Shown one piece after another: positions 50,531-59,180 of a stretch of 64,000 nucleotides of DNA (position 1 is its first letter; each line of letters starts with the position of its first letter). The translations under genes and the position numbers were made by a program. This stretch comes from an uncultured Oscillospiraceae bacterium. GTDB taxonomy: Bacteria; Bacillota; Clostridia; Oscillospirales; Ruminococcaceae. The stretch covers positions 22,306 through 86,305 of the forward strand of contig CAJUSD010000011.1 in the NCBI GenBank assembly GCA_910589145.1. The letters run 5' to 3'. The notes beneath the pieces are model-generated. The model saw nothing but the letters and a program-made list of their open reading frames with translations, did no database searches and was not told the DNA's origin.

Positions 50531-51202
50531 TTACTCGGTCAGTTTGAAGCCAATCCCCCACACAGTCTGGATGTAGCTGTCCGTACCGCTGGGCCGCAGC
50601 TTGGCCCGAATATTGCTGATATGGACGGTAATGGTTTTATCCTCAATGGCGTATTCTTCCTGCCAGACCGCCTTATATATCTGCTGCTTGGTAAAGACCC
50701 TTTTAGGGCGTCCTGTCAGCAGTTCTATAATCTTAAATTCGTGGGAGGTGAGATTGACCTGCTGGCCGGCGGCAGTCAAAGTCATCTCATCCAGGTTCAG
50801 TTCCCAGTCCCGATAGTGAAGAAGTCCCCCTGTAGGGGCAGCGCTGGCATGGCGGAGCTGTACCAATATCCTGGCCCACAGCTCCTCCAACTGATAAGGC
50901 TTGGTCAGATAGTCGTCCGCACCCAGACCCAGCAACTCCACTTTGTCGGACAGCTCTGTTTTGGCTGACAGGACAATTACTGGTGTCCGGCTGGATTGGC
51001 GTATTTCCGCAATCAGTTCGCTGCCGGACAACCCTGGAAGCATCAAATCCACCAGCAGCAGGTCAATTCCGCCTTCCCGCCAAAGCAGCCGGCCCTCTGT
51101 ACCGGAAAAAGCCTGACTGCATGAGCATCCCTGCCGCCGCAGATATTCCGCAGTAGAGTTATTTATGTCAGTGTCATCTTCAATAATCAGGATATGGGGC
51201 AT
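50531..51202 (-). CDS. OmpR-family response regulator
   Basis: A 223-residue regulator with a receiver domain (Asp9/Asp10, phospho-acceptor Asp52, Lys101 in LTKPY) and a winged-helix DNA-binding domain (about residues 130-223, ending GYxQTVWGIGFKL-like). First gene of the operon that also encodes the ABC exporter and the histidine kinase, so it most likely controls these genes. An AAGGAGG box precedes the ATG. Confidence 0.93.
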   Translation of the reverse strand: MPHILIIEDDTDINNSTAEYLRRQGCSCSQAFSGTEGRLLWREGGIDLLLVDLMLPGLSGSELIAEIRQSSRTPVIVLSAKTELSDKVELLGLGADDYLTKPYQLEELWARILVQLRHASAAPTGGLLHYRDWELNLDEMTLTAAGQQVNLTSHEFKIIELLTGRPKRVFTKQQIYKAVWQEEYAIEDKTITVHISNIRAKLRPSGTDSYIQTVWGIGFKLTE

Positions 51203-51283
51203 GGGGACGGCCTCCTTTGTAATTTGACAGATATGGCAGGATCTTTATGTCATTTGAGTTTGTTAAAAATATACAGGCACAAT

Positions 51284-51400
51284 CTCTTCGATAAGTACAG
51301 CCTAAGTTCAAAGGAATTTTCCTAAAAAGTTCTTTTGGCTGACAGTTTAGCTTTGCTGAACCGTACCCGCCAAAGTTTGGCACGCCACAATTTACAAAGG
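51284..51400 (+). repeat. Repeat family 3 fragment followed by a family 1 copy
   Basis: TTCGATAAG and ACAGCCTAAG at 51285-51306 are parts of family 3 with the middle missing. They are followed by a family 1 copy with the palindrome variant GTTTAGCTTTGCTGAAC (51345-51361). The 51203-51638 gap holds no credible gene. Confidence 0.55.
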
Positions 51401-51638
51401 GCGGAAACAAACCGGGAAACGAGCTGCTGACAACAAACAGCGATATGCTTCTGTTAGGCTTGCCGTTTTTATGCGGGATTTTCCAAAGGGGTGTCTTTGG
51501 CACACGGCTTTGCGAAGCAAAGTGTATTATACATAAAAAGCGGAAGCATTCAAGGTGGACAAATTACATAGAGTTTCCCCTGCTCACTATCGGCGTATTT
51601 TGCGAATGTGTAATTCTTAGATAAATAGGCAGTTATGG

Positions 51639-53063
51639 TTATTCTAATTCGATTAACTTTAGGCAGGTTTCCAAAGGCGTTTCCCCATCGGGTGAAACAA
51701 AGTCTGGCATCGTTCCATGCTCTGTATTACACGATCCGTCTGCATTTATAGGATAGATGGTATGAAACCGGACAACAAGACCGGAATTGGGCAGAGCGAA
51801 GAGTTGAGGATCAATTCCGCTGTCACCTTTGGATTGCGTGCCAACCAAAGTTGCAAACCCCGTTGACTTGCAAAAGTAGGCAAAGGCTTCAGAGGAAGAA
51901 TAAACCTTTTTGTCTATCAATACCCAAATTTTTCCCGAAAACGGCGATTCCCCGGTCGGTTCATATGTGGATTTATCTGTATAAAAGTACCCTAACTGTT
52001 CGAGGTCGTCTGGTTCAAGGCCGGGCAGTTCCGGCAATTGGGAAATGGGAAGCAGTTCCATATCCAAATCTGCTGATTTAACATATTCAATCACCGCCTG
52101 TGAGTCTGGAATCAAAACAGTTCGTTCATTGGATACTGGCTGTAATAGATTTGGAGCAACAATATTCTGTAGCCAGTAACCGGAACCGCCACCGCCATTC
52201 CCTGTTATGTCTATGATAAGATGCTCGAAATCTGCTATCTCGGCATAAAAGTCAAGAAATTGGTTGTGATCCTCCTGCGGGTCATACGTTCCCGGAGCCT
52301 TCATGATCGGAACCTTTATATAGGCGATTCTGTCAGGCTCCAAAATATCAAATGTCACATTGTCAGCAAAGAGCGTCTCAAAACTTTCATTTTCCGATTG
52401 TTCTCCCAACTCGTTTAAGGCCGCTAATTGCTCCTCCAATTTTGCAAGATTTGCATAACCCTGAATGGACACGGGCTTATTTAGACTTTCATAAAGAATT
52501 TGGGCTCGCTTCATGCCAGGATATTCTTCCAGATATTTTTTAAAAGTATCGCGAAACCCTTCATAGTAGGAATTGTTGGAAATTAGGTTTAAATGTCCAA
52601 TGCCCTTAAACTGCCGGATAAACCTATCTATTTGATTATAAAATTCATAATCACCGCTTATTTCAGTTAATGCTTCGCGGTTTTCATTGTATACAGCCTC
52701 TGCATCAATGCCCCTCCGCCGCACTAATCCCAAAAAGGGATAATTATTCTGTATGGTTGTCCATAAGTAATCAATATCTTCCTGCATTTGCTGAAGTGTA
52801 AGACCGCCAAAAATATCGCCGTATTGCTCCATAACGTCGGAGTATTTGGCGGGTGCAGTATCTTCAAAGCCTGTAATAGTGGATTTTGAAGACTTTGAGG
52901 ATTCTGATGATTCGGAGGATTGGGTTGATGCAGCATCTTCGGAAATTGTAACGGTGGATTCGGAAGATTTTGATGACACAGTTGATACAGTTGTGTTTTC
53001 GGTGCTGCACGCTGCAAGAGCGCAGCACAAGACAAGGATCATAAAAATTGTTTTTCCGTTCAT
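51639..53063 (-). CDS. S41-like peptidase lipoprotein
   Basis: A 474-residue secreted lipoprotein with lipobox LAAC (Cys19) and a serine-rich linker (about residues 20-65). The C-terminal half matches the S41 core (IIDITGNGGGG and KVYSSSEAFAYFCKSTGFATLVGTQ). The serine cluster SSSE near residue 390 fits the nucleophile region, but the lysine of CtpA-type enzymes is not at the canonical distance, so it may be tricorn-like or inactive. The ATG at 53063, 7 bases after AAGGTG, is preferred to 53081. Substrate unknown. Confidence 0.82.
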   Translation of the reverse strand: MNGKTIFMILVLCCALAACSTENTTVSTVSSKSSESTVTISEDAASTQSSESSESSKSSKSTITGFEDTAPAKYSDVMEQYGDIFGGLTLQQMQEDIDYLWTTIQNNYPFLGLVRRRGIDAEAVYNENREALTEISGDYEFYNQIDRFIRQFKGIGHLNLISNNSYYEGFRDTFKKYLEEYPGMKRAQILYESLNKPVSIQGYANLAKLEEQLAALNELGEQSENESFETLFADNVTFDILEPDRIAYIKVPIMKAPGTYDPQEDHNQFLDFYAEIADFEHLIIDITGNGGGGSGYWLQNIVAPNLLQPVSNERTVLIPDSQAVIEYVKSADLDMELLPISQLPELPGLEPDDLEQLGYFYTDKSTYEPTGESPFSGKIWVLIDKKVYSSSEAFAYFCKSTGFATLVGTQSKGDSGIDPQLFALPNSGLVVRFHTIYPINADGSCNTEHGTMPDFVSPDGETPLETCLKLIELE

Positions 53064-53116
53064 TTTCCAACACCTTCTCATTTCTGGCTTCTATTTGACT
53101 TCTTCTCATGCTTTTT

Positions 53117-53145
53117 ATTTTACAGTAATCTGTGCCTTTTGTCCA
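53117..53145 (-). promoter_or_regulatory. Promoter of the S41-like lipoprotein gene
   Basis: On the minus strand TGGACA (53145-53140), 17 bases, TAAAAT (53122-53117). The rest of the gap to 53415 holds only a GCCAGCC/GGCTGGC hairpin (53307-53347) that may end mscS transcripts. Confidence 0.6.
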
Positions 53146-53415
53146 CTTTCACTATTGCCAGGAGTGCCTGGCTGCGCGTTTTTAAAAATTCTTTGATTGT
53201 TGGATGCCACTTCCAAACCGAGGAAGATAAATGCTTTTTCCTGTGCAGAAATTTCTATAAAATTCTGGAACATATTGATGTGGTGGGCTTATCCAGGCAG
53301 AAGAAAGCCAGCCTGCGATTGCGTAATGGTTGCAACCGAAGGCTGGCCTGATTATTTCTGTTTGCTCTTGTAAAATAGAACTGTTTTCAAAAAGGCCCTG
53401 AGCTTTACAAAAGAC

Positions 53416-54234
53416 TTATTTATTTTTCGTTTCAATCATATGGACGTTAAGATGGTTATAAGTCATTTCCACATTATTTTCCTCGAAAGTTTTACTGATG
53501 TTTTCCAGCAAATCAAACTTTACATTCCAGAAGTCTGCATTTGCTGCCCACACGCGGACAGTATACTCAATGCAGCTTTCCTTATAATCCGTCAAACGGA
53601 TAAAAGGAGCAGGCTCTGATACAATCCCCTCGGTTCTTTCTACCGCTTGATGAAGGGCCTTCTTAACATCTGAAACAGGCGATTCATATGCCGCTGTAAC
53701 AACAACGTCAACCCGGCGTTCCTTCTCCGCGCTGTAATTGATAATTTTTCCACTGGAAATGTCACTGTTTGGAACAAAAATTTCCTTGTTGTCGGGAGTG
53801 GTAAGGGTAGTATAAATTAACCCAATAGATGCAACAGTTCCACTTATTCCACCAACTTCGACAAAATGTCCTACTTCAAACGGCTTTGTCACCAATAAAG
53901 TGACGCCGCTGGCCAGATTCGACAAAGAACCTTGAATTGCCAGAGAAAATGCTAAACCTGCCAAGCTGAATACTGCCAGCAAAGAAGTAACAGGAATCCC
54001 CAGGCTGTCCGCGACAATTAACACACCCAGGAAATAGTAAATGACCTTTGCCATAGAACGAATAAATCCCTTGAGCGTTGCACTGACCCGAAGCCTTTGA
54101 AGCATATTTTCAGTAAGACGCATCATTAATTTAATGACGATCAGGCAGATAACTGCAATTAGCAGTGTTGTCACCAATTTTCCCATTGTAAGATTGCCAA
54201 GCTGAAAATTAATAATTTTTTGAAGGAATTCCAT
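53416..54234 (-). CDS. Small-conductance mechanosensitive channel, MscS family
   Basis: A 272-residue MscS-type channel that releases solutes during osmotic downshock. Three membrane segments lie in the first 125 residues; the pore helix has the typical SLAIQGSLSNLASGVTLLVTKPF pattern, followed by the cytoplasmic beta domain with FVPNSDISSGKIINYS. The ATG at 54234 is about 10 bases after GAAAGGGG, while one at 54243 touches the box. Confidence 0.92.
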   Translation of the reverse strand: MEFLQKIINFQLGNLTMGKLVTTLLIAVICLIVIKLMMRLTENMLQRLRVSATLKGFIRSMAKVIYYFLGVLIVADSLGIPVTSLLAVFSLAGLAFSLAIQGSLSNLASGVTLLVTKPFEVGHFVEVGGISGTVASIGLIYTTLTTPDNKEIFVPNSDISSGKIINYSAEKERRVDVVVTAAYESPVSDVKKALHQAVERTEGIVSEPAPFIRLTDYKESCIEYTVRVWAANADFWNVKFDLLENISKTFEENNVEMTYNHLNVHMIETKNK

Positions 54235-54404
54235 AGAAAACATACCCCTTTCAGAAATAACAACATTTTAGTTATGAGCTGCCTAAGCCCATACCTGTAA
54301 TTTGGCCGATATTCACTATTATAAGTTTTTTTTGAAATTGTAAATGGTCAAAGTTCTTATTCCTTGAGAAAATCTATAATTTCTTCTAAAAAGATTTTTG
54401 GCAG

Positions 54405-54436
54405 AAAAAAGCTGTCGTCTAAAAACGGCAGCTTTT
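54405..54436 (-). terminator. Terminator of the small membrane-protein gene at 54468
   Basis: On the minus strand AAAAGCTGCCG pairs with CGACAGCTTTT (one G-T pair), followed by a run of six T, about 35 bases after the stop codon. The site is also T-rich on the plus side. Confidence 0.7.
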
Positions 54437-54467
54437 CTTTTCACAGTTTTAGAGCCTGTTCAATCTC

Positions 54468-54659
54468 TCAAGCCAGTCCACAATCATTATAATCTTTCCA
54501 CTTTTCCTGATGCTCCTTTTCTAATGTAAACCGGTAAGCTAAATATCCGGCGGAAAATACCAACGTCGCTATGGTAAACACTAATGTTAAGACAACCCAA
54601 AAGTAAGGGAAAAACTTTTTTATTTTTTCGATTCTATTAGAAATGGCTAAGTGCAGCAT
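54468..54659 (-). CDS. Small membrane protein
   Basis: A 63-residue protein with one strong membrane span at about residues 17-42 (FFPYFWVVLTLVFTIATLVF) and a short charged tail. AAGGGG lies 6 bases before the ATG and a good terminator follows, which supports it as a real gene. No family was recognised; it stands alone. Confidence 0.6.
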   Translation of the reverse strand: MLHLAISNRIEKIKKFFPYFWVVLTLVFTIATLVFSAGYLAYRFTLEKEHQEKWKDYNDCGLA

Positions 54660-54969
54660 AAAATTCCCCTTCCTGCTAATAAGTAGAGATGATATGATCG
54701 GATTCCTGCTACGATAAGTATAAGTGATACAGGCAAAAAATGCAAGCAGAATTGCGGTTCATTCTTTAACAGGCACAATAAAGATTGTGCTGGGATGTAA
54801 AACCCGAAACATGGCTTTTACGTTCGGCTTAAGCGGGAAGCGACAGTTCAAGAACTTTTTATGAAACGTTATTTCTTTTGCTATGCCAAAAATCCCTCTT
54901 ATTTTCAACACACAATGTTCCATGATGTCTAAACTTGCTCCCGCCAAAACCCTTTTAACCTGCCTTAGA

Positions 54970-55005
54970 TTGTACTTGTCTTAGGCTTTGTCCGCAAAAT
55001 GGCCT
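54970..55005 (-). repeat. Dispersed repeat family 3, reverse diverged copy
   Basis: On the minus strand this reads AAGGCCATTTTGCGGACA then AAGCCTAA, matching AAGGCAAATTTGCGGACA and CAGCCTAA at 58417-58442. The surrounding 54660-55011 gap holds a GCACAAT/ATTGTGC hairpin (54773-54790) but no convincing gene. Confidence 0.5.
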
Positions 55006-55011
55006 TAACTG

Positions 55012-55920
55012 CTAACGGGCACTCTGCCGGAATCCGGCAATCTCTTTATTTGGCGCAGAAAGAGCTCCCGACGAGGCTGTCAGGTAACGCTTCGGCGTAA
55101 TCCCCTTGTATCTTTTAAAGGTCTTTATGAAATAGCTTAAATCGTTAAATCCACAATTAAATGCAATTTCCGTTACAGAACGGTCTGTTGTAATTAATTG
55201 ATAGCAGGCATGTTCAATCCGGTAAAGGTTTAAATATTCAATGGGAGTATGATGGGTCATCTCTTGGAAAAACCGGCAGAAATATTTAGGGGACATTTTG
55301 GCGGCGGCAGAAAGCTGTTCTAAAGTAAGAGGGGATGCGTAATTTTCTTCAATCAGGGCAAGGGCACGTTTAAGCTGGCTGACTTTTTTGTAATTACGTC
55401 CATTTTTCAAGGGTGCGGAAGAAAAATAACCGTTTTGAATAATGAATCCTAAGATTTGATACAGACATCCCTGGACAATAAACGGATATCCAGATTTTTT
55501 AGATTCCATAGCAGTGAAAAGGCAGGAAATTGCGTTCATTAAGAATACATCGTTAGGGGGGAGAAACTGGTCAATCCAAATATCACGATCAATTATTTTT
55601 TGGAGAAGCGGCTGGCAGGCATGATCCTGTTTCAAAAGCATCCTCATATCAAAAACAATACAGTCATAAATGCAGTCTTTGGGCTGCCCTGCATGGAGGG
55701 TACCACTGCTGATAAAGATAACATCTCCAGCTTTTGCAGTAAACTGCCGGTCATCCAGAGTGATAATAAATTCACCCTGACGGATGCGGAGAAGTTCATA
55801 TTCCATATGCCAGTGGAAAGCCATAATATATTGGGGGTGATGCTCGTTTACACAATAAATTTCAATGGGAAAGTCAAATGTGCCCCTTTGTTTACGTTCA
55901 TTATAGGAAAGATATTGCAA
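55012..55920 (-). CDS. AraC family transcriptional regulator
   Basis: A 302-residue regulator with an N-terminal cupin sugar-binding domain (FHWHMEYELLRIRQGEFIITL at about residues 35-55) and a C-terminal pair of helix-turn-helix motifs (about 205-290, with the FNCGFNDLSYFIKTFKRYKGITPKRY signature). The start is a TTG behind GGAGGT. It is divergent from fucI, so it most likely activates the fucose genes in response to fucose or a related sugar. Confidence 0.93.
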   Translation of the reverse strand: MQYLSYNERKQRGTFDFPIEIYCVNEHHPQYIMAFHWHMEYELLRIRQGEFIITLDDRQFTAKAGDVIFISSGTLHAGQPKDCIYDCIVFDMRMLLKQDHACQPLLQKIIDRDIWIDQFLPPNDVFLMNAISCLFTAMESKKSGYPFIVQGCLYQILGFIIQNGYFSSAPLKNGRNYKKVSQLKRALALIEENYASPLTLEQLSAAAKMSPKYFCRFFQEMTHHTPIEYLNLYRIEHACYQLITTDRSVTEIAFNCGFNDLSYFIKTFKRYKGITPKRYLTASSGALSAPNKEIAGFRQSAR

Positions 55921-55991
55921 CTCTACACCTCCAAGTGAATATTGTTATGTTTTTATCCATAAAAGAACGGGAAATCTGAAAGAAAAGAGTG

Positions 55992-56029
55992 TATAATAAT
56001 AATTATAGTATACCATAAAATTTATGGTA
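55992..56029 (+). promoter_or_regulatory. fucI promoter and palindromic operator
   Basis: TATAAT at 55992-55997 has no good -35 box, as is usual for activator-dependent promoters. Just downstream lies a perfect dyad, TACCATAAAATTTATGGTA (56011-56029). It may bind the divergent AraC regulator or another repressor. Confidence 0.6.
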
Positions 56030-56065
56030 CGTCTCACCAATTTTAGAAAGCGGAGGTTATGCGAA

Positions 56066-57868
56066 ATGGCAAAAAGCAGATTAATCGGGGATTACCCAGT
56101 AATTGGAATTCGTCCAACCATTGATGGAAGACGCGGAGCGCTGAAGGTACGGGAATCTCTGGAAGAACAGACAATGAACATGGCTAAATCCGCCGCAAAG
56201 CTCTTTGAGGAGAACCTGAGATATTCGAACGGTGAACCGGTAAAGGTAATTATTGCTGATACCACCATTGGACGTGTGGCTGAATCCGCCGCCTGTGCTG
56301 ATAAATTTAAAAAAGCTGGGGTAGATATTACTTTGACAGTTACTCCCTGCTGGTGCTACGGGGCAGAAACAATGGATATGGATCCCATGACAATCAAAGG
56401 GGTATGGGGATTTAACGGTACAGAACGTCCCGGCGCAGTATACCTGGCCTCTGTTTTGGCTACCCACGCCCAAAAGGGGCTCCCTGCCTTTGGCATTTAT
56501 GGGCATGATGTACAGCAAGCAGATGCAACTGAAATTCCTGAGGATGTTAAAGAAAAGCTGCTCCGCTTTGGACGGTCGGCGGTTGCAGCTGCAACTATGC
56601 GGGGAAAATCCTACCTGCAAATCGGTTCTATCTGCATGGGAATCGGCGGTTCCATTATCAGCCCGGAATTTATTGAAGAATATCTTGGAATGCGTGTGGA
56701 GTCTGTTGACGAGGTGGAAATTATCCGCCGCATGACCGAGGGCATCTATGATGAAGCAGAATTCCAGAAAGCGCTTGCATGGACAAAGAAAAACTGCCCT
56801 GAAGGGTTTGACAAAAATCCGTCTGAACTGCAAAAATCCCCAGAGGAAAAGGAAAAATCCTGGGAATTTGTTGTTAAGATGATGTGCGTTATTAAAGATC
56901 TGTTTAACGGGAATCCCAACCTTCCCGAAGGATGCGAAGAAGAGGCAGTGGGACACAACGCAATTGCCGGCGGTTTCCAGGGCCAGCGTCAATGGACAGA
57001 CTTTTATCCAAACGGCGACTTTGCAGAGTCCATGCTTAATTCCACCTTTGACTGGAACGGCGCAAGGGAACCATATATTCTTGCAACTGAAAATGATACC
57101 TTGAATGGTTTGGGAATGCTGTTCGGCAAACTGCTGACCAACCGTCCGCAGATTTTCGCTGATGTGCGTACCTATTGGAGTCCAGAAGCAGTTAAAAAGG
57201 CTACAGGATATGATCTGGAGGGAATTGCCAAAGAATCACAGGGATTTATCCATCTGATTAATTCCGGCGCCTGCTGCATTGATGCCTGCGGAGAAGTAAA
57301 AGATGCAGATGGCAAAGGCATTATGAAACATTTCTGGGAAATGACCGAAGCCGATCAACAGGCTTGCCTGAAAGCCACTACCTGGAATGCGGCTGACTTG
57401 GGCTATTTCCGCGGAGGCGGCTTCTCCTCCCGGTTCCTGACCAGAAGCGAGATGCCTGTTACTATGCTGCGCTTGAATCTTGTAAAAGGTTTAGGCCCGG
57501 TGCTCCAGATTGCCGAGGGCTGGACGGTCAACCTTCCTGATGAGGTTTCGGATGTTCTTTGGAAACGTACCGATTATACCTGGCCCTGCACCTGGTTCGC
57601 CCCCCGCCTGACCGGAGAAGGCGCTTTTAAATCTGCCTATGATGTTATGAATAACTGGGGCGCTAACCATGGCGCTATCAGCTATGGGCATATTGGTGCG
57701 GATTTGATCACATTGTGCTCTATTTTAAGAATCCCTGTTTGCATGCACAATGTGCCGGAAGATAAGATTTTCCGTCCTGCAAGCTGGAACGCCTTTGGTA
57801 TGGATAAAGAGGGACAGGACTTCAGAGCCTGCGCCGCTTATGGCCCCATGTATAAAAACATCCGGTAA
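56066..57868 (+). CDS. fucI: L-fucose isomerase
   Basis: This manganese enzyme converts L-fucose to L-fuculose, the first step of fucose use; many homologues also take D-arabinose. Starting MAKSRLIGDYPVIGIRPTIDGRR at 56066 gives 600 residues, close to the E. coli enzyme. AGGAGG-like CGGAGG lies upstream; 14 extra codons to 56024 lack support. Sequences such as CWCYGAETMDMDP, GTERPGAVYLA and the C-terminal NWGANHGAISYGH are conserved. It is cotranscribed with fucU. Confidence 0.95.
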   Translation: MAKSRLIGDYPVIGIRPTIDGRRGALKVRESLEEQTMNMAKSAAKLFEENLRYSNGEPVKVIIADTTIGRVAESAACADKFKKAGVDITLTVTPCWCYGAETMDMDPMTIKGVWGFNGTERPGAVYLASVLATHAQKGLPAFGIYGHDVQQADATEIPEDVKEKLLRFGRSAVAAATMRGKSYLQIGSICMGIGGSIISPEFIEEYLGMRVESVDEVEIIRRMTEGIYDEAEFQKALAWTKKNCPEGFDKNPSELQKSPEEKEKSWEFVVKMMCVIKDLFNGNPNLPEGCEEEAVGHNAIAGGFQGQRQWTDFYPNGDFAESMLNSTFDWNGAREPYILATENDTLNGLGMLFGKLLTNRPQIFADVRTYWSPEAVKKATGYDLEGIAKESQGFIHLINSGACCIDACGEVKDADGKGIMKHFWEMTEADQQACLKATTWNAADLGYFRGGGFSSRFLTRSEMPVTMLRLNLVKGLGPVLQIAEGWTVNLPDEVSDVLWKRTDYTWPCTWFAPRLTGEGAFKSAYDVMNNWGANHGAISYGHIGADLITLCSILRIPVCMHNVPEDKIFRPASWNAFGMDKEGQDFRACAAYGPMYKNIR

Positions 57869-57885
57869 TGTTTGGAGGATAAGTT

Positions 57886-58323
57886 ATGCTGAAAGGTATC
57901 CCTGAAATTTTATCGCCGGAGTTACTGAAGGTTTTATGTGAAATGGGACATGGAGACAATATTGTCATTTCCGATGGGAATTTCCCTGCTGAAAGCATGG
58001 GAAAAAATGCCATTGTTATTCGTTGCGACGGTCATGGCGTACCTGAATTGCTCGACGCTATTTTACAGTTATTCCCATTGGATACTTATGTGGAAAACCC
58101 TGTTCGTTTGATGCAGGTTGTTCCTGGCGATCATGTTGAAACTCCTATTTGGGAGACTTACTGCCAAATGATCCAAAAATATGACCCCCGCGGACAAAAT
58201 ACCATAGGCTATATAGAACGTTTTGCATTTTATGAGGAAGCAAAAAAGGCTTATGCAATTATTGCTACCGGTGAAAAAGCCTTGTATGCTAATATCATGC
58301 TGCAAAAGGGCGTTGTTGTCTGA
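57886..58323 (+). CDS. fucU: L-fucose mutarotase, RbsD/FucU family
   Basis: A 145-residue ring-forming protein that interconverts the alpha and beta forms of fucose so that the isomerase can use them. The catalytic histidine is His22 in EMGHGDNIVISDGNFP. The C-terminal RFAFYEEAKKAYAIIATGE region is typical. TTGGAGG precedes the ATG; it lies 17 bases after fucI. No fucK or fucA is nearby. Confidence 0.93.
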   Translation: MLKGIPEILSPELLKVLCEMGHGDNIVISDGNFPAESMGKNAIVIRCDGHGVPELLDAILQLFPLDTYVENPVRLMQVVPGDHVETPIWETYCQMIQKYDPRGQNTIGYIERFAFYEEAKKAYAIIATGEKALYANIMLQKGVVV

Positions 58324-58360
58324 TAAAATTACCGCTTCAAATAAAATAGCAGGAAAAGTT

Positions 58361-58397
58361 AAGTTCCTCCGCTGGAATATTCCAGCGGAGGAACTTT
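58361..58397 (+). terminator. Terminator of the fucI-fucU operon
   Basis: A perfect 36-bp palindrome (58361-58396, arms of 18 bases with no unpaired centre) lies 37 bases after fucU. Only a short T-rich ACTTTATATT follows, so it could also be an RNase-blocking or bidirectional structure. Confidence 0.65.
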
Positions 58398-58404
58398 ATA
58401 TTAA

Positions 58405-58445
58405 TGTGAGTTCGATAAGGCAAATTTGCGGACACAGCCTAAAAG
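58405..58445 (+). repeat. Dispersed repeat family 3, best-preserved copy
   Basis: It contains GTGAGTTCGATAAGGC then AAATTTGCGGACACAGCC. The first half matches 47661-47690 and the second half the reverse copy at 54970-55005. A 13-base piece TGTCCGCAAATTT at 39586-39598 may be another remnant. Confidence 0.6.
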
Positions 58446-58671
58446 CAAAAGCAGCTATCATGCAAAATACTATCTTGAAAACCGGATAAATTTATGATAC
58501 TATAAAAAAGAACTTCTCTTTAAAACTTGTTACAGAAAATCCAGAAAGGAGTTTTTGCATGAAGAAAAATAATATGGCAATAGTGGCAAACCGGGAGGTT
58601 TGCGCAATAATCTAATAAATAAACCACGTTGCGTTTACCTCCATAAAGAGCAACCTTTTTTTGGAGGACAA

Positions 58672-59097
58672 ATGAACCGTAAAAACAAAAAAATTGCATA
58701 TACTGAGGGTTATTATAAAAAACATGCCTGTAAAGATACCTTTACCTGTAAGGTGTGCGGGCGTTTAATCGTGCCAGAAGGGGCAGGAAGCGAACACAGA
58801 AACCATTGCCCTAATTGCCTGAGCAGCCTCCATGTAGATGAAGAACCGGGCGACCGTGCCTCTGATTGTGGGGGTATTATGGAGCCTATTGGCGTTTGGG
58901 TACGAAAGGACGGGGAGTGGGCGGTCATCCATCGCTGTAAACGGTGCGGGAAGCTTTCATCTAACCGTATTGCTGCTGATGATAACCCTATGAAATTGAT
59001 TTCAATTGCTATGAAGCCCCTCGCTTCTCCGCCATTTCCTTTGGAGAAAATCGAGGAGTTGACAGCGCTTATGGGCGGCGAGGGCAGTATTAAGTAA
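58672..59097 (+). CDS. RNHCP domain zinc protein
   Basis: A 141-residue protein with the diagnostic RNHCPNC motif (residues 43-49). Cys26/Cys29 (CKVC), Cys46/Cys49 and Cys89/Cys92 (CKRC) would bind one or two zinc ions. The family has no settled function; related proteins are annotated as RNA- or nucleic-acid-binding. GGAGGA precedes the ATG at 58672; upstream codons are not homologous. Confidence 0.83.
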   Translation: MNRKNKKIAYTEGYYKKHACKDTFTCKVCGRLIVPEGAGSEHRNHCPNCLSSLHVDEEPGDRASDCGGIMEPIGVWVRKDGEWAVIHRCKRCGKLSSNRIAADDNPMKLISIAMKPLASPPFPLEKIEELTALMGGEGSIK

Positions 59098-59103
59098 AAA
59101 TGA

Positions 59104-59150
59104 TGCACTGTTGTTAAACATCAGGTTTAACAACAGTGCATTTTATTTTT
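59104..59150. terminator. Bidirectional terminator between the RNHCP and MATE genes
   Basis: A perfect 16-bp stem (59104-59119 with 59125-59140) with a 5-base loop, followed by a T-rich TTTTATTTTTT stretch on the plus strand. It serves two convergent genes. Confidence 0.8.
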
Positions 59151-59180
59151 TAATATTCATTTTCCCTGTTCAATATGGGT

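Noticed and set aside
54759..54947. 62-residue minus-strand open frame
   Set aside because: Lies in a gap with hairpins and a repeat remnant; no ribosome site.
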